A stretch of DNA of 64,000 bases from Dechloromonas denitrificans (lineage in GTDB: Bacteria > Pseudomonadota > Gammaproteobacteria > Burkholderiales > Rhodocyclaceae). The notes beneath the pieces were generated by a model. It saw only the letters and a list, made by a program, of their open reading frames with translations, was not told where the DNA came from and did not search any database. The stretch is taken from NCBI RefSeq assembly GCF_020510685.1, contig NZ_CP075185.1:744001-808000 (forward strand), given 5' to 3'. Position 1 is the stretch's first letter. Every line of letters starts with the position of its first letter. A program made the translations under genes and the position numbers. Below, one piece after another: positions 10,583 to 21,362 of this stretch.

Positions 10583-13500
10583 GTGAATCTGCGTCGGGCC
10601 TTTCTCGCCGTTTCCTTATCGCTGACCGGCATGTTGGTGCTGATCGGCGGGGTGACGTTCGGCGCGCTCTCCGGTTTCAACGAGGCGAGCGCGGCGACCC
10701 GGCATCGGCAGAGTTCGATGGCCCTGATGGACGAGGTGCGGCATGAGGTCGATCTGCTCGGGCGGCTGGTCAGTTCCTACATCAGCACAGCCAACCCGCG
10801 CTTCCTGATCTATTACTACGATATTCTCGCCATTCGTGAAGGGGCCAAGCCGCGACCCGAAAATTTTTCGGCCGCTTATTGGGAGCAGGTGATTGCCGGG
10901 ACGAAAGCGCACCTCTCGCCGACCGCCGGTCAGGTTCGGCCGCTGGTCGAGCGGACCGCCCAGCTCGGCTTCGATGTCGGCGAGCAGGCGGTGGTGCAGC
11001 GGATACACCAGATTACCGAGCAGATGAAGCAGATCGAGCAGGTGGCATTTGCCGCGACCCAGGGGCTCTACGATCCGGAGGCGCAGGAATTCGTCTCGGA
11101 GGCCAAGCCGCAGCGCGAGTTTGCCGGCGCCTTGCTGCATCAGCCGCCCTATCTCAAGCTGCGCGCCGAACTGGCGCTGGCCGTCGAGGAACTGAGCGGG
11201 CTGGTCGATCAGCGGACGGCGAGCAATCTGCAGCACGCCTCGGAAGCGCTGCAAAACTGGATTATCTCAGCCATTTTCCTGCTGATCGGCACCGGCCTGG
11301 TGCTTCTGCTTTGTTACCGTTACCTGCAAAGGCATTTGCTCGATCCCCTGACCTTGCTGCATCGAACGGCCACGGCTTTGGCCGGGAAATCCTTCGGCGC
11401 GCGGGTCGGCGATGTGCATGGCGTCGATGAAGTGCAGGCTTTGGCGACGACGATGGACGGCATGGCGGCAGCCATCGAGGCCGACATCCGGCAGCGCGAA
11501 AACGTGCAGCAGGCATTGCTCGAAGCCCGAGCGAAAGCCGAGGTAGCGACCGAGGCCAAATCGATCTTTCTGGCCAACATGAGTCATGAGATCCGGACGC
11601 CGATGAATGCCATTCTCGGGATGGCCTATCTCGCCATGAAATCCGGGCTGCCGCCGCGCGAGCACGAGTACGTCGCCAAAATCCATGCGGCGGCGCGTTC
11701 GCTGCTCGGCATCCTCAACGACATTCTGGACTTCTCGAAAATCGAGGCCGGCAAGGTCGCGCTCGAGGCCACCCAGTTCGAGGTCGAGTCGGTCGTCCAG
11801 AATGCCCTGTTCATGGTGCAGCACCGGGCCGAAGGCAAACACCTCGAGCTGATCCTCGATTACCGGCTGGCGCCGGATTTTCCGGCGTTGATCGGCGACC
11901 CGTTGCGCCTGGGGCAGATCTTGATCAATCTGCTGACCAACGCCGTCAAATTCACCGAAGCCGGCCATGTTCGGCTGACGGTCAGCGAGCGGAGTCGCGA
12001 GGCCCGGATCTCGACCCTGGTTTTCAATATCGAAGATACCGGGATCGGCATGACGGCCGAGCAGGTAAGCCGGCTGTTCCTGGAGTTTACCCAGGCCGAT
12101 GGTTCGACGACCCGGAAATATGGTGGCACCGGTCTCGGCCTGAGCATATCCAAACATCTGGCCGAGGCGATGGGTGGTGAAATTGCCGCCGAAAGCGTGG
12201 TCGACCGTGGCAGTGTGTTCCATTTTTCCGTGCGCCTGCCGCTCGCCGCCGACGTGGCGCTCGACCAAGATGCCGGTCCGATCTGCCAGCGGGCCATGGT
12301 GGTCGATGACTACCCGGCGGCGCGGGACAGCATGGCCGACATGCTGGTCACACTGGGTTGTCGGCAGGTGGATCGCTCTTCCAGCGGCGAGGATGCCCTG
12401 GCCCGCCTGGTCGCCGCCAGCGCGGCGGGCCTGCCCTACGATGTGCTGTTGCTCGACTGGTTGATGCCCGGCATCTCGGGGAGCGGGGTGGTCGAAGGGC
12501 TGCTGGCGCAGGGGATCGCCTTGCCGAGAAAAACCATTGTCGTGTCGGCGGCGGATGCCGCGCTGTTACGGGCCGAAGTCAGCCAGCCGGGGGTTAGCGA
12601 GTATGTCCAGAAGCCGTTGCTGCCCAACGTCTTGCGGCGCATCTGTGGTGCAGCGGCGAGTCCGGAAAGCCCGCCGGTTTCCGAGTACAAAGGGTTGCGT
12701 TCCGGGCGGCTGGCCGGGATGCCGTTGCTGCTCGTCGAGGATGACGAAATCAATCGGCAGGTGGCCAGCGAAATGCTCCGCGGCTGGGGAGCCAGGGTCG
12801 ATATCGCCGTCAATGGACAGCTCGCGCTCGACCGGCTGTTCGCCTTGCCGCCCGATCATTACGCGGCCGTTCTGATGGACCTCGAAATGCCGGTGCTGGA
12901 CGGGCGCGAGGCGACGCGGCGAATTCGCGCCGATGCCCGCTTCAAGGACCTGCCGATCCTCGCGATGACGGCGCACGCGTTGGGCGGCGACCGGCAACGG
13001 CTGGCGACGCCCGGCATGGACGCTTACATCGTCAAGCCTTTCGAGCCGGAGGCGCTGGTCGAGGCGCTTCGCCCCTATTTACGGCAGGCGGAAACGGCGC
13101 CGGTGTCGGCCATGGATATGCCCGCCAATGCCCGGGAGCTGCCTTTCATCGAAGCGCTGAATGCCATGCCGGAGATCGATTCAGCGCTGTTGCTGCGCCG
13201 CTTCAGTGGGCGAATTCCCTTCGTGGCGCGGTCGCTTAAGCACTTTGCCGGGGACGGCCGGCGGTTTGTCGGCGAGTTAAAGGAAGCCATGGCAATCGGC
13301 GATCACGAAACCGCGCAGCGACAAATTCATTCTTTCAAGGGGCTGGCCGGAACCTTTGCCATGACGTCCCTGCAGCAGGCCGTGGTCGCCCTTGAAAACG
13401 CGATCAAGGCCGGGGCTGCCAATCCGTCCGGCGAAATTGCCACGGTCGATGAGCTGTTGCGGCCGCTGCTCGACAAGCTGGATCGATTGCCGGGCGTCGC

Positions 13501-13737
13501 CAGCGAGCCTGCGCCACCTGCCATTTCTGCCAACCTCAATGGCTTGCTCGATCGCTTGCGCCGCCACCTCAGCGAAGGCGATGGCGAAGCCGAAGAGTTG
13601 TGGCGCAGCAACAAAGCCCGCCTCGCCGTCCTGTACTCCCCGCTGCAACTGGCGGCGATCGAGCGTGCCATCAATCAATGGAACATCGACGAGGCGCTGG
13701 CCGCCCTGGCGAACACCGCGCCACGTGAGGAGACCCA

Positions 13738-13741
<4 letters not shown>
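10583..13741 (+). CDS. Hybrid sensor histidine kinase with two receiver domains and HPt
   Basis: A 1052-residue membrane kinase. TM1 is at about residues 5-28, followed by a periplasmic sensor region of about 200 residues, TM2 and a HAMP-like linker. HisKA has NMSHEIRTPMNAILGM with phosphoacceptor His335, followed by HATPase boxes (NLLTNAVKF, DTGIGM, GGTGLGLSI). Two receivers carry Asp625 (LLLDWLMPG) and Asp766 (LMDLEMPVLDG). A C-terminal HPt has His916 in HSFKGLAGTF. The GTG at 10583 is preferred because AAAGGAG lies at 10572-10578; an in-frame TTG at 10466 would add 39 residues. The stop overlaps the HD-GYP regulator by ATGA. Confidence 0.93.
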
Positions 13742-14844
<1,103 letters not shown>

Positions 14845-14857
14845 AATCCGAAGCAAT

Positions 14858-16108
14858 ATGAGATTCAAGTATTTGTTGCCTCTGGCACTCCTTCTTCCGC
14901 TAACGGCCGGCGCCGTGGACCTGACCTGGTCGGGCTTCGCGACGCTTGGCTATGCCCAGTCGGATCAGCCGTACAAATATCAGCGCTTCATCGATGACCA
15001 GGGCAGCTTCAACCGGGACAGCATCTTCGGCGCGCAACTCGATCTCAAGTTCAACCAGCAATGGGGCGCCACCTTGCAAGGCAAGCTCGCCCCTTCGGTG
15101 AAGAGCGATTCGCGCTGGGATGCCACGCTGTCATGGGCTTTCATCTCGTGGCGGCCGGTTGACGACTGGTTGATCCGGGTCGGCAAGCTGCGCCTGCCGT
15201 TGATGCTGAATACCGAGAATACCGATGTCGGTGCCACCTTCGATCTTGCCCGCCTGCCGATGGAGGTCTATTCGATCGCCCCGACGACCGACGTGCTCGG
15301 CCTGAGCATCAGCAAGACATGGCTCGCCGACCGTTTCGACTGGACGCTCGAGGCCTACACCGGCGAAGCGAAGACGCACTGGCGCTACTACGGGCGGGAG
15401 ATACATGACGTCACCGTCTCGCCCGGCAGCTGGTTTTTGCCGGTCGATATCAAGAGCAGCGGCCTGGTGCTGACGACGCGCGATATCGACAACACCTTCC
15501 GGATCGGGGTGCATGAGGTCGAGGCGACGCGGGGTGGTGAGCCGACGCACGCCGAAATTCCTTTCCGGACGATCGCGCCGGGGGTCGGCTACTATGACCT
15601 GAATAGCGGCCGCCGCGTCGATAAACTGCTCATCCCGGTGCAAACGATCGGTGCCAGCTTCAAGCTTCCCGCCGATATCAAGGTGACGGCCGAATATGCC
15701 CGGATGGAAGTCAACAGCCTCAGCGAAGGCTTGAGTCGCTGGGGGGCTTATCTGGCGGTGGCCAAGCGCGTTGGCAAGTGGACGCCGTATGTCTATTACG
15801 CCAAGATGAAATCGACCGATAGCGCGCTGGAAAAATACAAGGCGATCAACGGAAACACGGTGCCGCCCTTGCCCGCGCCGTACGATGCCAGCCTGATCAA
15901 CAAGTCGCAAAAACTGGCGGCGGATATCGTCGTCCCCTACGATCAATGGACCGCAGCAATCGGCACTTCGTACCGACTGACGCCAAGCAGCCTGATCAAG
16001 GCGGAATGGGCCCATACCCAGAGCGGCATCGTTTCCAGTTTTATCGATGCCGACAGCGCCGACCAGCGCCTCAATGTTTTTTCGCTCTCCTATAGCCTGA
16101 CTTTTTAA
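14858..16108 (+). CDS. Outer-membrane beta-barrel (porin-like) protein
   Basis: A 416-residue protein with a signal peptide (MRFKYLLPLALLLPLTAGA) followed by alternating amphipathic strands such as DLTWSGFATLGYAQS, ending FSLSYSLTF with the C-terminal Phe of BAM substrates. The ATG at 14858 begins the signal peptide; an upstream in-frame ATG lies inside the previous gene. It sits between a signalling pair and a small periplasmic binding protein, which suggests a channel for the sensed solute. The substrate is unknown. Confidence 0.85.
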   Translation: MRFKYLLPLALLLPLTAGAVDLTWSGFATLGYAQSDQPYKYQRFIDDQGSFNRDSIFGAQLDLKFNQQWGATLQGKLAPSVKSDSRWDATLSWAFISWRPVDDWLIRVGKLRLPLMLNTENTDVGATFDLARLPMEVYSIAPTTDVLGLSISKTWLADRFDWTLEAYTGEAKTHWRYYGREIHDVTVSPGSWFLPVDIKSSGLVLTTRDIDNTFRIGVHEVEATRGGEPTHAEIPFRTIAPGVGYYDLNSGRRVDKLLIPVQTIGASFKLPADIKVTAEYARMEVNSLSEGLSRWGAYLAVAKRVGKWTPYVYYAKMKSTDSALEKYKAINGNTVPPLPAPYDASLINKSQKLAADIVVPYDQWTAAIGTSYRLTPSSLIKAEWAHTQSGIVSSFIDADSADQRLNVFSLSYSLTF

Positions 16109-16117
16109 GCCGGCATC

Positions 16118-16531
16118 ATGCGAAAAAGCACGCTTGCCCTGCTGCTGATAGCGTTGAGCAACCCGCTGCCGGCGGCTGAAGATCCGGTCGTCGTCATCGC
16201 CTATCAGAGTATTCCGAAGGCCGATCTGCCAACCCTGCAGCGCTTGTACACCGGTCGCATCGTGTCGATCAACCGGCAGTCGGCCGTGCCGGTCAGCCTG
16301 CCGCCCGGGCATCGCGTTCGTCAGCAATTTCTCGAAATGATTTTCGACCAGAACGAAGAGCAATACACCGGTTACTGGCTGGTTCGGCGTTACGTCGGCA
16401 AGGGGGCGCCGCCGCAGGAACTGGCCGACGTCGACGAGCTGATCAGCTACGTCATTGCGACGCCCGGAGCGGTCGGCTACGCGCCCTTATCAAGGGTGCC
16501 GCCCGGTACCAACATTATTTACAAACGCTAG
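16118..16531 (+). CDS. Small PstS-like periplasmic substrate-binding protein
   Basis: 137 residues with a signal peptide ending near PLPAAEDP and a short phosphate-binding-protein-like body: PTLQRLYTGRIVSIN, then HRVRQQFLEMIF, then ISYVIATPGAVGYAPLS. Full PstS proteins are about 340 residues, so this is the short one-lobed form often annotated as a phosphate ABC transporter substrate-binding protein. No permease is nearby, so a sensing role for the hybrid kinase fits better than transport. That is inference. Confidence 0.8.
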   Translation: MRKSTLALLLIALSNPLPAAEDPVVVIAYQSIPKADLPTLQRLYTGRIVSINRQSAVPVSLPPGHRVRQQFLEMIFDQNEEQYTGYWLVRRYVGKGAPPQELADVDELISYVIATPGAVGYAPLSRVPPGTNIIYKR

Positions 16532-16555
16532 GAGCAACGCCTAGCTATTTTTTTT
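16527..16555 (+). terminator. Terminator overlapping the PstS-like stop codon
   Basis: Stem GCTAGG / CCTAGC with a 7-base loop is followed by TA and eight T. The left arm contains the stop codon of the binding-protein gene. Confidence 0.85.
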
Positions 16556-16638
16556 CAGAGTGGTAAGGTGAACTTGTGTCGTGGTTAGCAGCAGGCCCGA
16601 CATGTAGTGGCAGTCGATGCTGCGTTGCAGGAGAGTCT

Positions 16639-16669
16639 ATGGCAGTTATCAACGGAAGCACTTCTTGAG
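16639..16669 (+). CDS. Possible 9-residue leader peptide upstream of the RidA-family gene
   Basis: ATG at 16639 has AGGAG at 16629-16633, five bases upstream, and opens a 9-codon frame (MAVINGSTS) ending in TGA. It sits in the untranslated region before the RidA-family gene. Such a short frame with a good ribosome binding site may be a leader peptide or chance. Confidence 0.2.
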
Positions 16670-16707
16670 ATTACCGTGTAGTACTCCATAACGGCGTAAT
16701 GTCGTAT

Positions 16708-16787
16708 GCCCCAGCCGAAAGTGCCGGGGCGCAGTAACCGAAGCCCATACCCGAAAAGTATGGGCTTCCTGCTTTCAGGAAAATCAC
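16708..16787 (+). promoter_or_regulatory. Structured 5' leader of the RidA-family gene
   Basis: Three hairpins precede the start codon. The first is GCCCC (16708-16712) with GGGGC (16726-16730). The second is an 11-bp perfect stem, 16740-16750 with 16758-16768. The third is TTCCTG (16766-16771) with CAGGAA (16776-16781) and a CTTT loop. The third buries the AGGA at 16777-16780 that would bind the ribosome, and it overlaps the second by three bases. I could not match it to a riboswitch class I know. Confidence 0.45.
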
Positions 16788-17132
16788 ATGCCTATCCAGC
16801 GCCACGGCACCACCCGCCGTTACTCCGACAGTGTCGTGCACAACGGCACGGTCTATCTGGTCGAAGTCCCGTCGAATCTCGATGCCGATATCACCGAGCA
16901 GACCCAGAGCCTGCTGGCCGGTGTCGAACGCCTGCTGGCCCAGGCCGGCAGCGACAAATCGCGCTTGCTGATGGTCACCATCTACCTCGCCGATATGGCC
17001 GACTACGATGCCATGAACGTCGTCTGGGACGCCTGGTTGCCCGACGGCTGCGCGCCTAGCCGCGCCTGTATCGAGGCCCGCTTGGCCAAGGCGGAATTCA
17101 AGGTTGAAATGGCCTTGACCGCCGCCCTCTGA
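16788..17132 (+). CDS. RidA/YjgF-family protein
   Basis: 114 residues. The family includes enamine/imine deaminases that remove reactive 2-aminoacrylate-type intermediates. Typical features are RRYSDSVVHNGTVYLVEVPS near the start, ITEQTQSLLAGVERLLAQAGSDKSRLLMVTIYL in the middle, and PSRACIEARLA near the end, where the Arg sits at the usual active-site position. The N-terminus is shorter and the tail (VEMALTA) differs from canonical RidA, so deaminase activity is not certain. It has a structured leader and is followed after 74 bases by an MFS gene. Confidence 0.88.
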   Translation: MPIQRHGTTRRYSDSVVHNGTVYLVEVPSNLDADITEQTQSLLAGVERLLAQAGSDKSRLLMVTIYLADMADYDAMNVVWDAWLPDGCAPSRACIEARLAKAEFKVEMALTAAL

Positions 17133-17206
17133 TCCACTTTTGCCATCGCCCTGATTCCCATGAGGCATAATCCGGCCATCGGATAAGCATAAGTTAAAGG
17201 GGCGTT

Positions 17207-18487
17207 TTGGCTGCACGTGATTCCGCTGAAAAGGCCGATGTTCCATGGCTTCAGCTTTTTTTGCCGTTTGCCGCCGGGTTCTTCCTGTCGTATGTCTATC
17301 GGACCGCCAATGCGGTCATTGCGCCATTGATCGGCCAGGAACTCGATCTGAGCGATGGTGCTCTCGGGCTGCTGACCAGCACCTATTTTCTCGCTTTCGC
17401 CCTTGCCCAGCTGCCGGTCGGCGTGTTGCTCGACCGCTACGGCCCGCGCCGTGTCGAATCGGCGCTGCTGGTCGTGGCTGCCGCCGGGGCCGTTATCTAC
17501 GGCACGGCGCAGGATCTGACTATGCTGACCGTCGGCCGGGCGGTGATCGGGCTCGGCGTTTCCGCCTGCCTGATGGGGCCGCTCAAGGCCTTCGCCATGG
17601 CCTACCCGAAAAAGCGTCTGGCCTCGCTGACCAGCTGGATCATGGTGGCCGGCGGCGTCGGGGCCATCGTTGCCGCCGCCCCGCTGGAGTATTTGCTGGG
17701 GATTGCCGCCTGGCGGGAGGTTTGCCTGTTTGGCGCTGGCATCACCTTGCTGGTCGCCGTTGCCATCTTCCTGGCGGTTCCCGAATCGCCATCGGGCGCC
17801 CCGCAAGCGGCGGGGCAGAATGACCTGCGTCGGCAATTCGGCGAATTCCGGCTGATCCTTCGGGCGCCAAAATTCTGGCGTATTGCGCCGGCGGCATTCT
17901 TTTTCTCCGGCGGCTTCAACGCTTTGCAGGGCTTGTGGGCCGCCCGCTGGATTAGCGTTCATACCGATGGCGACAAGATGGCGACCGCCGCCCAGTTGAC
18001 CGGCATGAACGTTGCCGTCCTGGTCGGCATGATGCTGATCGGCGTATTCGCCACGCCGCTGGTCCGGCGTGGCATCAAGCTGGCGATGCTGTACCGCACC
18101 GGAATGCTGCTTGCCCTGCTCGGTATCGGCGGCATGGTCCTGATGCCCCGTTCCGGCGGGCTGCTGATCTGGCCGCTGCTCGGCTTGTGCTTCAGTCTCA
18201 ACAGCCTGGCCTATACGCTGATTTCGCAAGCCTTTCCGGCCGCCTATGCGGGGCGTGCCAACAGCGCGCTGAACATGCTCATTCTGCTTGGCGCCTTCGG
18301 TCTGCAATGGGGCCTCGGCGCCATGATCGATACTTTCCGCCTCGGCGGCGCCAGCCTCGCAACCGCCTACCAATTGAGTTTCGGGCTGCTCGTTATCGGC
18401 CAGTTGCTCACCTGGGTGCGCCTCGCCTACCGCAAACCCCGCCCGGTCGGCGGCCTAATCGCCGATACCCCATCCGGCTGGCGATGA
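17207..18487 (+). CDS. MFS transporter
   Basis: A 426-residue major facilitator with about 12 membrane segments. The loop 2-3 motif is GVLLDRYGPRRVES and the first helix FAAGFFLSYVYRTANAVIAPLIG is typical. The TTG start at 17207 has AAAGGGG at 17196-17202; no ATG fits. It follows the RidA-family gene on the same strand and may share its transcript. The substrate cannot be told from sequence. Confidence 0.88.
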   Translation: MAARDSAEKADVPWLQLFLPFAAGFFLSYVYRTANAVIAPLIGQELDLSDGALGLLTSTYFLAFALAQLPVGVLLDRYGPRRVESALLVVAAAGAVIYGTAQDLTMLTVGRAVIGLGVSACLMGPLKAFAMAYPKKRLASLTSWIMVAGGVGAIVAAAPLEYLLGIAAWREVCLFGAGITLLVAVAIFLAVPESPSGAPQAAGQNDLRRQFGEFRLILRAPKFWRIAPAAFFFSGGFNALQGLWAARWISVHTDGDKMATAAQLTGMNVAVLVGMMLIGVFATPLVRRGIKLAMLYRTGMLLALLGIGGMVLMPRSGGLLIWPLLGLCFSLNSLAYTLISQAFPAAYAGRANSALNMLILLGAFGLQWGLGAMIDTFRLGGASLATAYQLSFGLLVIGQLLTWVRLAYRKPRPVGGLIADTPSGWR

Positions 18488-18640
18488 CCGCCGCCGTGCC
18501 GTCGGCTTGAACGCCACACGCTTCGCCAGATAAACGGCAACGATCCCGGCCATCGCCCGAAACCCCCGAGCAATCAAGTATTTCGCGCCTTTCCGCGTGG
18601 CATAATTTGGCAACTGAAAGTCATAAATAGCAGGGGGGTT

Positions 18641-20410
18641 ATGGCGACACTCATTCCGGCCATCGGGACTTGCGTTTCACGCATGACCGGCGGCGAGAAA
18701 CGCCTCGCCCGCCGCCTCGAAGACAAGCTCGAAGAGGACTGGCTGATCTGGTACGACGTCCCGCTCGGCCCGCGCAATGTGCATCCCGACTTCGTCGTCT
18801 TCAACCCGCGGCGCGGCCTGCTGGTGCTCGAAGTCAAGGACTGGCGGCTCGACAGCATTCAGGAAATCGACCGGCAAAGCGTCAGCCTGCTCACCGCGAA
18901 CGGCCTCAAGCGCCAGGTCAGCCCGCTGGAGCAGGCCCGGCAATACGCCCATGAAGTCGTCGATCTGCTCAAGCGCGACCCGCAACTGACCATCAACAGC
19001 GGCCGGCTGCAAGGCACGCTGCTTTTTCCGTGGGGCTACGGCATCGTCCTTGCCAACATCAGCCGCAAGCAGTTCGACAGCACCAACCTCGGCGAAGTCA
19101 TCGAGCCGCACCGCGTCCTCTGCCAGGACGAAATGAGCGAAGCGGCCGAGGTCGAAGCCTTTCAGGAACGGCTCTGGGGCATGCTGCCATTTACCCGCAG
19201 CGTGCCGCTTGCGCTGCCGCAGATCGACCGTATCCGCTGGCACCTCTTTCCCGAAATCCGCATCGCCGCGCCGAGCCAGAACGGACTGTTCGCCGAAGAC
19301 GAGCTGGAAATCCCCGACATCGTCCGCGTCATGGACCTGCAGCAGGAACAACTGGCGCGCAGCCTCGGCGAAGGCCATCGCGTCATCCACGGCGTGGCCG
19401 GCAGCGGCAAGACGCTGATCCTCGGCTACCGCGCCGAACACCTCGCCAAAGTCTGCGCCCGGCCTATCCTCGTGCTCTGCTACAACCAGACCCTGGCCAA
19501 GCGCCTGGGGCGGACCATGGCAAGCAAGGGCCTGGCCGACAAGGTGGTGGTGCAGACCTTCCACCAGTGGTGCCGGGCGCAATTGCTCGCCTACAACGCC
19601 GGGCTGCCCGCCAGCAACGAAGACAAGAACGCCTTCTTCGGCGAAATGGTCGACCGCATCATCCGCGCCGTAGACGCCAACATCATCCCGGCCGGCCAGT
19701 ACGACGCCGTGCTGATCGACGAAGGCCACGACTTCCAGCCCGCGTGGCTCAAGCTCGCCGCCCAGATGGTCAACCCGGCCACCAATTCGCTGCTCGTCCT
19801 CTACGACGACGCCCAATCCATCTACGGCCGCGACCAGCGCGGCAAACTCAGCTTCAAAAGCCTCGGCATCCAAGCCCAGGGCCGCACCACCATCCTCAAG
19901 ATCAACTACCGCAACACTCAGGAAGTCCTTGAACTGGCCAGCGGCATCGCCAGCGAACTGCTCAAACCGACCGCCTCGGACGAAGACGGCGTCCCGCTCG
20001 TCGCCCCGATCAGCGCCGGCCGGCACGGCCCGAAACCACTGCTCATCAAGCTACCCAGCATTCAGGAAGAAGCCGACTACATCGCCAAACACCTCAAGGA
20101 AGCCCACAAAACCGGCACCCCGTGGAGCGACATGGCGGTGATCTACCGCGACTACGGCATCGGCAAACCGGTACTCGCCACGCTAAGAAAAGCCGGCATC
20201 CCGGTGACCTATCAGGACGACATCACCTTTGCCGAGAAGGAAGACACCGTGAAGTTTTTGACCATGCATAGCTGCAAGGGGCTGGAGTTTCCGCTGGTCG
20301 CGATACCGGGGGCAGGCAGGACGGTGGATGACGGGCGGAAGGATGAGGAGGCGCGGTTGTTGTATGTGGCGATGACGCGGGCGACGAGGGAGTTGGTGGT
20401 GGTTGGGTGA
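18641..20410 (+). CDS. NERD-domain nuclease-like UvrD/DEAD-type helicase
   Basis: 589 residues. The N-terminal NERD domain has a PD-(D/E)XK-like core: Asp50 in HPDFVVF and Glu64-x-Lys66 in VLEVKDW. The superfamily 1 helicase part has Walker A GVAGSGKT (251-258), motif II DEGHD (360-364), motif III LVLYDDAQSIYGR, motif V FLTMHSCKGLEFPLV and motif VI LLYVAMTRATRELVV. It ends right after motif VI, which is abrupt. The ATG at 18641 has AGGGGGG just upstream. Such nuclease-helicases act in DNA repair or phage defence; which one applies here is unknown. An AT-rich gene follows. Confidence 0.9.
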   Translation: MATLIPAIGTCVSRMTGGEKRLARRLEDKLEEDWLIWYDVPLGPRNVHPDFVVFNPRRGLLVLEVKDWRLDSIQEIDRQSVSLLTANGLKRQVSPLEQARQYAHEVVDLLKRDPQLTINSGRLQGTLLFPWGYGIVLANISRKQFDSTNLGEVIEPHRVLCQDEMSEAAEVEAFQERLWGMLPFTRSVPLALPQIDRIRWHLFPEIRIAAPSQNGLFAEDELEIPDIVRVMDLQQEQLARSLGEGHRVIHGVAGSGKTLILGYRAEHLAKVCARPILVLCYNQTLAKRLGRTMASKGLADKVVVQTFHQWCRAQLLAYNAGLPASNEDKNAFFGEMVDRIIRAVDANIIPAGQYDAVLIDEGHDFQPAWLKLAAQMVNPATNSLLVLYDDAQSIYGRDQRGKLSFKSLGIQAQGRTTILKINYRNTQEVLELASGIASELLKPTASDEDGVPLVAPISAGRHGPKPLLIKLPSIQEEADYIAKHLKEAHKTGTPWSDMAVIYRDYGIGKPVLATLRKAGIPVTYQDDITFAEKEDTVKFLTMHSCKGLEFPLVAIPGAGRTVDDGRKDEEARLLYVAMTRATRELVVVG

Positions 20411-20460
20411 GTTGAACTTTTTTATTATGGTTTTAATGTGAACTTATTTAGGAGGTGTTT

Positions 20461-21108
20461 GTGAGTCCTGATAGTTATCGTGTACTTTTGAATGAAGATT
20501 GGGAGCTTGAGGATCTCTATGAGTTTCCTCATGCGTTGTCTCAGTGTTATGCATTTATCTATTGCCTTGATTCAGAACTGCAACCGCGGGATAGAGAAAG
20601 AATTAACTTTGCGTTGCGCGAATATCCTTGGCGCGGAGGGTATAGCTATGTAAATATTTTCACTGTTTTTAAAAATCAGATACCACTGCTTGATCGACCA
20701 AAAATAAAGTCAATTCAGAAAGCATCACCGGGTTGGTTGGATTTGTTTCTAAACATTAATGTTGCTTATCAGGTTGCAACTGCGATTGCTGTATTGTCCG
20801 GCGCTGCGTTAAGTGCTGCTAACGTATACAAAAAAGCGAACAAATTAATACTTGAAGTCAATGCAGCTCGTCGCAAGGAAACGGTAGAGAGACTGACTTC
20901 TACTGCAGGAGAAATGAAGGCATTCAATTCAATGTGTACAGAACTTGCAAAAAATCTTGGCTTCAAAAGTCTAAAAGAGCTTCATGAACATACCGGAGAT
21001 CCCGAGATATCGTTAAAGTTGCTTATGGCACACTATCGAAGAATGTCGGTAATAGTTGAATATGCAGATAAAGGAAAGGCAACGCTTACACTGCCGAAGC
21101 TACCATAA
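20461..21108 (+). CDS. Unknown AT-rich gene, predicted membrane-associated protein
   Basis: 215 residues with no family I recognise. It has a soluble N-terminal part (DSYRVLLNEDWELEDLYEFP), then SPGWLDLFLN leading into one probable membrane segment (about 105-125, VAYQVATAIAVLSGAALSAA), then a charged helical tail. The GTG at 20461 has GGAGG at 20451-20455; an in-frame GTG at 20455 overlaps that site. AT content is clearly higher than in all neighbours, with ATA and AAA codons, a sign of recent transfer. It lies 50 bases after the NERD helicase on the same strand and may be its partner. Confidence 0.75.
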   Translation: MSPDSYRVLLNEDWELEDLYEFPHALSQCYAFIYCLDSELQPRDRERINFALREYPWRGGYSYVNIFTVFKNQIPLLDRPKIKSIQKASPGWLDLFLNINVAYQVATAIAVLSGAALSAANVYKKANKLILEVNAARRKETVERLTSTAGEMKAFNSMCTELAKNLGFKSLKELHEHTGDPEISLKLLMAHYRRMSVIVEYADKGKATLTLPKLP

Positions 21109-21124
21109 AAATGGGAGACAAAAG

Positions 21125-21140
21125 CACTATAGAAATAGTG
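21125..21140 (+). other. Small hairpin after the AT-rich gene
   Basis: CACTAT / ATAGTG forms a perfect 6-bp stem with an AGAA loop, 17 bases past the stop at 21108. No T run follows, so termination would be weak. The 150 bases after it are AT-rich and hold no gene that I can see. Confidence 0.35.
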
Positions 21141-21362
21141 GCAGACTCCAGGGGTATCGGGGGTTAGAGAGGTTTTGATTTTGCATATTTCGAATTTGGC
21201 GAATTTTTTCGGTTAAAAATAGTGGGCGGAGTAATTTTATTTTTATCAAAACTAATTCTCTTCGTCATTTTGTTTGAGTGTAGATAACTGAAAATTCTCC
21301 CCGCATCCCTCATCTGCCGTCTGGTATTTACTGCCATTCTTGTTGTCATTGCAGGCATCGGC

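Noticed and set aside
18641..18760. Type I restriction subunit reading of the NERD protein
   Set aside because: The nuclease core is NERD-like but motif II, V and VI fit SF1 UvrD-type helicases, and no HsdM or HsdS gene is near.
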